DNA from: Holacanthus passer
Lineage: Eukaryota; Chordata; Actinopteri; Pomacanthidae
Length of the DNA stretch: 64,000 bases
Assembly (NCBI GenBank): GCA_025331565.1
Contig: JAFREQ010000011.1
Location: forward strand, 11,862,001-11,926,000
Direction: 5' to 3'
The position numbers and the translations under genes are program-made. The notes beneath the pieces are model-generated. The model was not told where the DNA came from. It worked only from the letters and a program-made list of their open reading frames with translations, and ran no database searches. Below, one piece after another: positions 23,901-34,422 of the stretch; position 1 is the stretch's first letter; every line of letters begins with the position of its first letter.

Positions 23901-26900
23901 ATGATGATGTTGAGAAGTAACAGTCCCTTCGACAATGACACCAGCAGCTATGCAGACTCCATCAAGTCTAAGTATGTGTTTCACAGTTTAATGTGGTTGA
24001 TCAATTGAGTGATTGTTTGTTTATTCACCAGCAGATGATCAGTGTTGTAAATTGTTTGCATTTGTTGTGACAGTGGTTACTCTACCATGGATGAGATGTC
24101 ATCGCAGGTATCGAATCTGTCGAGGCCCAGTGCAAAGTCGATTTACTGTGAGACTGTTTGTCACTGTTTGTCTTGACATAATCAGCTTTTACACCAGTTT
24201 AATGTGATGAATAATCCTGAGTTCTGGTTTATGTTTTAACAGTGCAAAGGAAGGAATATGCAGTATCACTAAACAAGATTATGGACAAGTTTCAGTACAG
24301 AGTGGAGGTATCATATGTAACATTATTCAGACTAACATGACCCTTTAAGATTCACGCCGTGTCTAAAGCTGTGTTTTCATGCCTCTCTGCTGCAGCACTT
24401 GTTCACCTGTGACCTGGATGGGAAGGACTTGAGGAACGTGGCCGACTGTGTGGAGCGGCTGAACCTGTTGGAGGGGATGGGTCGTGTGTGGGGTCAGAGC
24501 ATGGTGCTGGAGGTGCGAGGCCCCAAACTGCTGCTCACAGACATTGAAACCAAGGTAAGGAAACCATAGGAGACCTACAGATAGGTAACAAATTAAAATA
24601 CAAATTTGATGGGAGTTGTCTGTTCCAGAGTGAGAATGACTCCACCCAGGGCATAAAGGATGTGTGATTAGATAAATATGAAAATAGACGTGAATCATAC
24701 GTTATAGCCTTCACAGTCGCCAGATCTCAACTGAAGTGAACATCTGTGGGAGATTTGGAGCAACGTGTTGCACTCTCCACCACAATCATCAAAACACAAT
24801 GTTTGATACAGTCGATCATGATTTTCTTACAGGACAGTTAGGAATGTGGATTGGGACAATTCTAGACTGGCTTTGTTTAGAAATGCAAACATTTCATGTG
24901 GTGTACACCAAGGTTCAATCCTGGGCCTTATTCTGTTCTGTTCTATTATCCTCAAACGTGGCATGTGTTTACACTTCAAGGTCTATGACGTGGTTCCAAT
25001 GCATAAAACCCTTTTGTGTTGTCTCAGGCCGAGCTGGAGTCCATTGCTTTCAGTGAGATTGTGGAGCTAAAGGCTGTGTTGGACTCTGGAGTGTTTGACT
25101 CCCTGCTCACAGTGTCGGTCCAGGCCAGGAAAAAACACAACACCACCGTCTTCATGTTTCTGTGTGAGGATGTCAGGGTGAGGACGAACTCAAGGACATG
25201 ATCGTTACCACGGCTGTTAAGTGAAAGAAACGAGCCAGTAAATGTTTTTTGTTTTGTTTACAGGCTGACTATGTTCAAAAGAATCTCTTACAAGCTCTTT
25301 CACGCAGGAAAGATGATTCAAACATGAGGTAAGAACCTAAAGTCTATGAGAAAAAGATACCTGATACTGAAATTACAGTCAGGTCCATAAGTATTTGGAC
25401 ATTGACACAATTTTCAGTATTTCGGCCCTGTGCACCACCACAATGGATTTGAATGGTTTACACCTTGTGGTGAAGCCTCTGTATTCACTCTGGTGAAGTC
25501 TTCTCTTAATTGTTGACTTTGACACAGATACACCGACCTCCTGGAGAGTGTTCTTGATCTGGTGAACTATTGTGAGGGTTTTTCTTGACCAGGGAAATGA
25601 TTCTTCTGTCATCCACCACACTTGTTTTCCATGGTCTTCTGGATCTTTTGGCGTTGCTGAGCTCATCCGTGCGTTCTTTCTTTTTAAGAATGGACCAAAC
25701 AGTTGATGTGGCCACACCTAATGTTTTTGCTTTTCAGCCTAATGATGGCTTGCTTCACTGATAGTGACAGCTCTTTGGACTTCATACTGAGAGTTGATCT
25801 CACCAGATTCCAAACACAAACACCACACTTGAAATGAACTCTAGACCTTTTATCTGCTCCTTGTAAATGAAATAATGAGGGAATAACACACACCTGGCCA
25901 CAGAGCAGCTGAGCAGCCAATTGTCCAATTACTTTTGGTCCCTTAAAAAGGTGGAGGGCACATATAAAATGTGTTGTAATTTCTACACCGTTCACCTGAT
26001 TTGGATGTAAATACCCTCAAATCAAAGCTGAAAGTTAAAGCACATCTTGATTGTTTCACTTCAAATCCATTGTAGTGGTGCACAGAGCCAAAATACTGAA
26101 GACTGTGTCAATGTCCAAATATTTATGGACCTGACTGTATTTATTTATTTCTGCTTTACTATTTTTTCATCAAAATCCCTTTCACGCTATTTGATGCAGC
26201 AATGCAGGAAATCAGGGAATGAAATCCCGAAATACAAAACCTGAACCTAAAGTGCAGAAGCCTGAAATGCCCCAGTGGGCAGCTCCTGACTATGGTGAGT
26301 GTGTGACAGGAGATATACGACCGCTGCACTGATTATCAATGACAGAGTCGAAATCAATACAAACCTTCGGTCACCTTTGCACATACAGATGAGGATGACT
26401 TCTCCGGGTCCGAGCTGTTTGATGATGAAGAACCATCACTGCCACATGAAGAAGCTCTGTCTTCCCTTCGTCCATACACAGAGCTGGATAGGAATGTAGT
26501 GAGTGTCCATTTGTTTTCAGACACAGGAAATGTGAATGTTTGATACACTGATAACCTGTGACACCTTTTTAAACTGAATACATGTTCAGTAATGTTTAAG
26601 AAGAAGAATCTGGGAATGATTGTCTTCCTCTCCTTTCCTTACAGGATATCTTAAATCATGTTGTTGGTGACATAGAAATCTTTGTTGGACAAGTAACTGC
26701 AATTGTGGCAAAAAATGCAAAGAAAAAGAAAAAGAAAAAAGGAAAAGGTAATTTGATGCAGACATGAAGGCAGATATTGTCATACTGCTGGAAGTTATAC
26801 ACAATTCATTTATTTTGATTTTTTTTTTTTTTTTAGCATTGAGCGGGATGCCAACTGCACCAGAATTTGTAGCTTGTCTCCAAAAGTTCAAATATGGTTT

Positions 26901-29900
26901 CAACCTTCTGGTGCGTGTTTTAATCACATTCACATACTACCATTTGTGGTCGATGTTATTCCTCTGCAGCATGTGGAACAGCATCGCTGCTGTGACTTAT
27001 GTGTCATTTATTCATTCATCTTTTCATTTTGACAGGGGCTGCTCAATGGAAAGATTAATAATCCCGGTGCTCCCGACTTCATTCACTCCTTATTCTCCAC
27101 ATTAGAATTAGTAAGTGAATCATTTTTTATCTGTTGTACATTTGAGTAACACGTAATGCACTGATTTTCAGAATTTATATCACTGTTAAAAGGTTCAACC
27201 ATATTCTATCACTTGCTGTGTTATAGGTCTTTACATAGTCTTAAGATATTAATTCATCTTCTAGTTTAAAGTAATACCATGTTCTGTTATGTATAATTAG
27301 CTCAGCCCATTTATTTTCTGCCCCCTTTGATTGTATAAAATGTTCACGAACTTTCTCTTTATACTTTTTTCTGTGATATTTGTGTTTGATCATTAGAGGA
27401 CAAGTGCACTGATCTTTTGTTAACAGAGTGAGTTTTCCTCACCAGGTGGTGTCTCACTGTCCTGAGGGTCTGCCTCCGAACATTGTGGCGCCGCTGCTGA
27501 CACCTCACGCCATCCGTCTGATGAGTGAAGAGGCCTCCACGGCAGAGGACCAGCTGTGGCAGTCTCTGGGAGACGCCTGGAACATCCCCAGGTGGGACAC
27601 TGGACACTGCGGGACACTGGACACTGTGGGACACTGGACACACTAATAACACGTGTCTTTTATCATCTGCATGAGAGAATCTAAATGTCATCTCACTACA
27701 CCTCTGCAGTGAGGAAAGTACATTTACTCTGGTACTGTACTTAAGTACACTTTTGAAGTACTTTATATTTCTACTCTACGGCGTTTCAGAGGAAAATGTA
27801 TTTTTTACCGCACTACATTTATTTGATAGCTACAAATACAGTTACTTTTAGATTTTATATTTAAAAAAACATACAATCACTGTATGAAAAAATATATATC
27901 ATTAAAGATTAAACCAGTGGTTGCCAATGTCTTTGGCTTGTGACAACTTACAACAAATCAGTGTTTAATTGTTGCCCCTTGTCAATATGAGGTAATTAAA
28001 GTTTCTTTAAAGAGACATTTCCCCCTAAACATATCAGATAAATGGTTGAATTTAAATCACTGCACATTTACCTAATTACGATTTTGAATACCAGACTTCT
28101 AATTTTACATTGTTGCATTGGTACTTTTACTTGAGTAAAGGATTTGAGAACTTCTTCTTCACTGCTTTTACACTTGCATTTTGGTTCAACTTAGTAATGT
28201 GTCAGACTGCTGTGTGCCTGTCTGTATAATCAGTCATGATTTTGATAATACTACCAGCACTCAATGGCCAGAAGACGACGAGGACATCCCAACATACACT
28301 CCGGAGTTCTTTGATGGCTGGCAGCCCCCTGAGGTGTCTGCAACACCTGAACCCAGAGGACCTGGGAGCAGATGGGAGAGTCCACAACCCAACAAGGTAA
28401 ACCATTATTTCAAACAGTGAGTGTGACACCAGCACAGATTGACATGCGGTTTGGACAGAAGGAGAAAGAAGAAAAGACATAACAAAACATTTTTTCTGTG
28501 TAGAATTCAGCCAAGTGGAAGCCACCACGTTCCCCCAAAAAAACACGGTACGCACAAGCACATAAAGTATAATTCAATGCTATGTGAATGTCTTCAAATG
28601 TTTTTGATGTCGTTTGATGTGTTTTCCAGCTCAGGTGAGTCAAAGCAGCGCATGCGCGTCAAGTATGACTTCTTCTCAAGAAACGAGAGAGAGCTCACTG
28701 TCAGAAAAGGAGATATAGTTGAGGTGAGTATTAGTGACATGAAGCAGCTCCTCTCTCTGTTCTCTCTCTGTCCACTGTTTCAACTAACAACACAACCTCT
28801 TTGCTTTGTCCACCCGCAGCTGCTGGACAAGTCGAAGCAGTGGTGGAGAGTGAGGGACAGCCAAGGAGAGGAGGGCTTTGTACCCAACAACGTCCTGGAG
28901 GCTCAGGACGAGCAGCCTGTCCAGGTGGGTGCCGCTAAAACCAAAGGCCAACTTGAACTATGTGTTACAGGAAGAATCGACACCTGTAAAAGTTACAAAA
29001 TGATGGTGATGATGGTGAAGAAAAGCAGCAACTTAACTGTTAGAAAACTGGATTTCACTTACTACTTACACAACATGCTTTTTGTTTTATTATGTGCCAT
29101 CGTTATTTTGGCCTTTTGGAAGACATTTACCTAAGAAGAACAGGAAAATGCAAATATGATCAGAATGATTACAGAATATGAAATGTGGCTCACTTCATAT
29201 TTTTGGAAAGCTGATTTTTTTCATTAATGTCATCATGTAAAGTTTCCACCCTTATATTGAAGCCAAATCACAGTGCATTATCGTTCCACCTTCTCAGCAA
29301 ACTGCAGGTCCTCCTGTGTTAACCAAGAAGTCCAAGCCTGCCGAAGTGAAAGCCTGGCTCGAATACAAGGGCTTTAGTAAAATGTAAGTACACACAACTA
29401 TTGAATTTTGTAATAAACTAATATATGCAATGAAAGCTGCAGTTCAAGTGAATTAGATAAAACCTACTAAAATCTATGAAGCTTTGTCTCTTACCATGAA
29501 TATATTCCATTAGGCCTGAATGTAAATGTGAACAATCTAATATAGAGTTTCATCAGCCTTTAACGATGCATCTACATCTATGACTGACTCTACTAATTAA
29601 AATAATCTGATGCTTTATGGAGCTTCTGATTCTCCTCACTTTCTTGTAACAAATGTAATACTCTCTGGTAATTTTTTCAAGTGTGTGAATCTGTATAACA
29701 CAACCATAAAGTCTGAGCGTTGTGGTGTGTTTGCTTCTGTTGTTTATGCACTTTAAAGGGGCAGTCCACTGATTTTACACACAAAGTTCAGTTTCATATG
29801 AGAATTACTCATCACTACAAAATGTTGTATAATTAGTTTTAAGTGGTTGTGGAGGGAAACACTGATTGAAAAAAAGCCCTGATGATGTTGGGTTATTTTA

Positions 29901-30503
29901 TCTTATCTTATCTCTGAGGATTATTTTATCTTATCTTGGTTTGGACTCGACCTGTATTACAAGGTCAGATATTGGTCTCTGCTACCAGTTTATTTATTTA
30001 TTAGCCAGATTCCATAAAAGTTTGGATGCTGTGTAAATAAAACAGACTGTGATAATTTGTTAATCCTTTTTGACAAATACATTTATGCTAACTCTGAGTT
30101 TGAGTTGGGACACCTCATTAAAATCATGGCTGTATTTTCCAGATGAACTTCAGTGGAAGCGTAAAAAACCTGCACTCATCTGATAATGTTACAGTTTGTT
30201 TAAGCAACACTTTGCTAGAATGAGCTCCAACAGTGATTAACGACAGATCAATGTCACCAGCACCGTGCGCTGCCTGGGCGGGCTGAGCGGCTCCATGCTC
30301 CTGGGGATGACCAGAGAGGAGCTGAAGATGGTGTGCACAGAGGAAGGGGGGCGAGTCTTCTTCCAGTTACAAGTGGTCAAGTCCACCCTGGCTGTAAGTG
30401 ACAGACACAGAGCAGCTTCATTTGTCTCCACCATCAGTCTGTAGATGTGTGATCACCTCACTGATGACTGTTTTGTGTTTCAACACTGTAGGCTGCCAGT
30501 TAA
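23901..30503 (+). CDS. eps8l3: EPS8-like protein 3
   Basis: Nineteen coding exons: 23901-23971, 24074-24147, 24243-24307, 24396-24554, 25028-25177, 25264-25328, 26200-26294, 26389-26498, 26645-26747, 26837-26910, 27036-27110, 27446-27591, 28258-28396, 28504-28547, 28630-28723, 28820-28924, 29298-29383, 30261-30393 and 30492-30503. All phases join; the product is 599 aa (human EPS8L3 593). RPSAKSIYLQRKEYA precedes a PTB domain at about 65-195 (FQYRVEHLFTC, RVWGQSMVLEV). A Lys run (AKKKKKKKGK) lies near 290. The SH3 domain is at about 464-520 (VKYDFFSRNERELTV, WWRV, GFVPNNVLE). A SAM-like C-terminal region runs from 538. EPS8 proteins link receptor tyrosine kinases and Abi1/SOS1 to Rac and actin; the L3 member is the most divergent. 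The start has three Met codons in a row and the first was taken. Which teleost duplicate (a or b) this is, I cannot say. Confidence 0.93.
24718..24795 (+). mobile_element. Tc1/mariner transposase 3' remnant in eps8l3 intron
   Basis: In one frame it reads SPDLN, a stop, then SEHLWEIW, the decayed form of the SPDLNPIEHLWE motif near the end of Tc1-like transposases. Only about 80 bases remain, in the intron after the exon ending 24554. Confidence 0.6.
24796..24965 (+). mobile_element. LINE reverse transcriptase fragment in eps8l3 intron
   Basis: Frames give FDTVDHDFL and CGVHQGSILGLILF, decayed versions of the FDTVDHxxL and GVPQGSxLGPxLF motifs of non-LTR reverse transcriptases (Rex/L2/CR1-like). 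The two motifs are in different frames and close together, so this is a deleted, non-functional relic. Confidence 0.65.
25376..26137 (-). mobile_element. Tc1-like transposon, non-autonomous, with transposase relic
   Basis: A 762-bp element flanked by TA at both ends (25374-25375 and 26138-26139), the Tc1/mariner target site. The terminal inverted repeats start cagtcaggtccataa and match over about 80 bases with few differences. On the minus strand the interior has SLSVKQAIIRLK in one frame and then TSTVWSILKKKER and further transposase N-terminal sequence in others. This is a frameshifted fragment of the DNA-binding half, with no catalytic DDE region. It sits in the eps8l3 intron between the exons ending 25328 and starting 26200. 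Confidence 0.92.
27592..27645. repeat. Short tandem repeat (ggacactg-type) at eps8l3 splice donor
   Basis: Repeats of gggacactggacact with small changes, about three units. The first unit begins on the GTGGGA donor of the exon that ends at 27591. Confidence 0.85.
27710..28160. repeat. Interspersed repeat cluster in eps8l3 intron
   Basis: Contains gtacttaagtacac, tactctacggcgtttcagagg and tacttttacttgagtaaagga, the same family as at 7795. It is interrupted at about 27913 by ccagtggttgccaatgtctt, the end of the hAT-type MITE seen at 15246. Confidence 0.55.
29384..30260 (+). other. eps8l3 intron with repeat fragments
   Basis: Holds an ATCTT-rich stretch (29893-29938) and a transposon fragment (30011-30135); otherwise nothing recognised. 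Confidence 0.55.
30011..30135. mobile_element. Fragment of the 55902-type DNA transposon
   Basis: Contains ccataaaagtttggatgctg and tgttaatcctttttgac, matching the left end of the copy at 55902. The right end is missing. Confidence 0.6.
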
Positions 30504-30830
30504 ATGGGACCAATCACGCAGAAAGAGGAAGAAGAAGACATCATCATTAACCAAAGCAAGTCACTGATGGTTAAATACTGTAAGCTTTAAGATATGATAA
30601 GTGAGTTTGGGGTTACAGCTTGTTTAGCATAAAATATTATCCTCTAAAACCTTTTTTTTCTTTTGTAGAGTTGATAATCAAAGTGCACATTTCTCCAGCA
30701 GCACTGTGATGTGCAGCAAGACGTTTAATGAAGCGTGATCGTCTGAATTATGTAACATAAAATGGGATGAGCTAAAAGCCTAATCTATGTGGTCATTATG
30801 TAACCAGTAAATAAAAGTTAAGTCTGGCAC
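30504..30830 (+). other. eps8l3: eps8l3 3' UTR
   Basis: Non-coding sequence to a polyadenylation signal aataaa at 30810-30815. Confidence 0.65.
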
Positions 30831-30844
30831 GCATACAAAGGCTT

Positions 30845-33800
30845 AGTGAATCAACATGCTTTATTTCCTTGTTCAGACGTTACACATGAACCTTATCAGA
30901 AGCATCTGTTTAACACTGGCAATCCATTTCAGGCAATAATATGGCTACAGATCAATGAACATGACATTAGGCCAAATTATAACGTATGAATCAAAAAATG
31001 ACAAGACAGTGTAAAAACAAAAAATATCTCGGGTGTCAGCATCTGAATACTTGTGATCAATGCATGGTAAAGTTAGTACACAGAAATAAATCTGAACATG
31101 CTAACAACAGAGACTGCAAACCATGAATCTGTGTGAATATAGTTCAGTGTATATTTGAATAATTCGTATGATTTTGTGTTGCCATCCAAATAATCACTGC
31201 ATCTCAGCTGTTATATTTCTTATGAATCATTTCTCATGTGCAGTAACTTACTGGGATTAATCAATAAGTTGATTGACAAAAAAATAATCAACAATTGTGG
31301 TATGATCTTTTAAATCATTTTATGTAAAGTAAAAATGACCAAATGTTACTTGTTCAAGCTTCTCAAATGTGTGGATTTATTGCTTTTTCTTACTTTTCTG
31401 TGGTGGTAAAGCAAATATCGTTGGGTTTTGGACTGTTGGTTGGACAAAACAAACAATCTGAATACATCAGTACTATCAGTAATAGTGAAAACAGGCATTT
31501 TCACCATTTTCTGATTTTTTTTTTATAGACCACACATGAATCGATTAATCCAGAAAATATTCAGTAAATGAATCAAAAGTGAAAATAATCATTAGTTGTG
31601 GCCCTGCTGCTGCAGAGATTAGTAGTTGTGAGGTAGGATGCACTATGTTGTGAGTGCACAGACAAGTGGCTCTGTGGTGACTGTAAAAGACAACATTAAC
31701 CATGAAGTACCATAAATACAGTAAACAACAAGATGTAAAGTGTAAAGCTGAATGGATGGAAAAGGTTGGGGTCTGTCCAGACGACCTTTGTCTCAGTGAT
31801 AATGTACCACAGCAGGATACGTCATCAACAGTTATTCTCATCGTCACCTTACAAAATGTTATAAACAGGTCGACACATTAAAACCAGAAAAGGCCAAAAA
31901 CAAAAAGTAGATCAATGCTTGTCATGAGTCTTTGTAACAAAAAGCAACAGGTCATCTTCATTGATGTGACGTAAAAATTAGGTCTAGTTTTTATATATGT
32001 GCATGTGTGTGTGTCTGTGGAGGTCGGTTACTGACTGTAGAGAGAACTTTTGTAAAGAGGTATCTATCATGGGCGCTATAGGCGTACTTTAACAATGAAC
32101 TGAGAATGATCAGGAATAAAAAAAAAAGCATGAGGAAAAATTGTAAAATGAAATAGGCAGAACAGACACTAAAATGTCCAATTAACAAATTAAAAAGGCT
32201 AACAACAGTAAAACCATATATTGAAAAACTCTATTTTCATGACATAATACCAATCCACAATGATCAACAGTGACAATCAAAACATCAATATATTGTGAAT
32301 ATAAAATTTCTTATCTATATTTTGCCTTTAAAAAAATACACTTTATACATGAAATCCCACAAACACACACATTTCACCATGTTCAGTGCACAACTCCAGT
32401 GCATCCCTTGAACATTTAGAAGCTACTGATTTCCTGCTGGTCAAAGACAGGTTCTCATCTTTTATCCTAATCATCTATAAAGCAAACATGTATATATACT
32501 AATACATTACAGTTGGTTATTCAAATAAAGGCTGACATTTTCTCATTTGCTCTCTAGTCTTGGCATCAAATATCACTGGACAGCAGCGTCTAGGTTGAAG
32601 AAGAATGCTCACAGTTTGATGGGAAGTTGGACCGTGTCCGGTGGCAGAATGTGAGAACATGATGAGTGTAGAATACAAAATGTGATCCCAGCTTTGATCA
32701 GATTTGGGACGAGTTAAAAAAAATGCTACAAGAACCATGCAACAGTCTTAACCATGTCCCAGCATGGTTTGCTCATTTCTACATGGTGAACAATGAGTTT
32801 CAATCTGTTTACTCTCTGCAACAGATTTGTGACTCAAAAGCTGGTCGGCAGCCCTGAATTAGTTAAGATGCCTTACGTTACATCTTGCTATAAGCAACTC
32901 ATTCTCACCTGCCAATCATTATTCATGCAGGCATGCAAAAAAGCACTTAGAAGTAGAGAACTAGAAACAAATCAACTTTCCTCCTCAAACGAAGGCCAAG
33001 GTAAAAGCTATTTCACACCAAGCATGCAGCCAGGTGGTTTCAGTTCCATTGGCGTGGATATTACAACAGCATAGAGGCCTACTGTGTATGATGAGGAAAA
33101 GAGATGCAACACTTGTTGCAGGTGACAGAAACAAAAACTGGGCATGCAGTGCCCAAAGCTGAAAATGAAAAGGCACTGTGAAGTCTTGGCTTAGTGCATA
33201 TGTACAGTGCACTGCATGCAAGGGGAAAAAAACTCTCATGACATTCTAGTTGTGTAGTGTCCACAGGAATGAGTGAAATCAGGGCCCTAACGAGGGACAG
33301 AGGGTCCAAATCTTCATGGCCACAGTGAGGTAACGGTGAGGGCCTTCTCCTCGGACGATGCTGAATTCATCCACATTTATTTATGCTGTGGTTAAAATTT
33401 GTGATGCACATTTCCCCTTTTTATCTCTCAGAAGTTTACGATCAAAGCAAGATGATTTTCAATATTTACTGGAACCCATTTCATTTGCAGCTAAAGAGGA
33501 CAGTTGGCTTCATGGAATGTTTTTAGTCCACCACAGGATGCTTCTCTCCTGACTTGACTCTGAGCTGATTAAAATCACAGAAGAACGATTCTGTGTGTGC
33601 AATTTGGCAAATTAATGATCTGAAACCATGCCAAGTACCACGCATGGCCGCAGCATTCAGAGAGAACTTGTTCTCTCTTGTTATAGGACTCTCTAATATC
33701 TCCAAACTTTAAGCCACCCTGAAGTACCTTAAAACCTTCACCAATTACTGTATTATTTCAACAAAACTGTATCTGTAGTCCTTCATTATAACTTTGTATA

Positions 33801-34422
33801 ATGAAGATGATAGATGATTACATTTAGTTAAGCAGCATGACTGTATAGTGAAACCATTAGCAAAGTTCAGAGCAGGTTTGCTGTGAAGAAAGTTTCAATG
33901 TGCTGGTTGTTTCTGTAGTACACAGATACTACAGTGATACTACATGCTGTGTAATGTGTCTGGTGAAGTATAACATGTTGCTGAATAACAGAGTAAATCA
34001 CAGGGATCATCTGATGGCTTCAGAGTCAAACTCATGGACTAAGAAATAAAGAAAGTGTCTCTGGAGAGTGTTTCCCTGCTTTTCAATCACAAAAAACCTG
34101 GTGCTGATCTTACCTAACCTAAATTCTAAATTTGGAAATGTAACAATAATATGGGATTAAAATTCTTTCCTGCAACCAAAAAATGACTCAGGCATAAGAA
34201 GAATGTTGTAGATGAAGTGCTCTGGCACAAGTGTATCCTTGGCTTTTCGGTACCTGTGTATCTGTCAGTGTGCAGCAAACTTCTAAAGTGATGGTTGGTG
34301 GTGTTTATGCTGTATATAGGATGAACCACAGAATTACTATCACACCATGTCTCCTCTGTGTCGTGCTGGGTGGACAGTGGGGTTGGGGATTTACAGGACA
34401 GGTCCAGGTGATTATTTTGATT
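30845..34422 (-). other. ampd2: Probable long 3' UTR / downstream flank of ampd2
   Basis: No gene is recognisable here. On the minus strand an AATAAA (tttatt at 30860-30865) lies near the end of the eps8l3 transcript. If used, it would give ampd2 a 3' UTR of about 3.5 kb. Other candidate signals exist inside (for example near 33378), so the true end is unknown. Confidence 0.35.

Noticed and set aside
28439..29134. 231-codon frame as a single-exon gene
   Set aside because: It is two eps8l3 SH3 exons plus the introns between and after them; clear GT-AG sites cut it.
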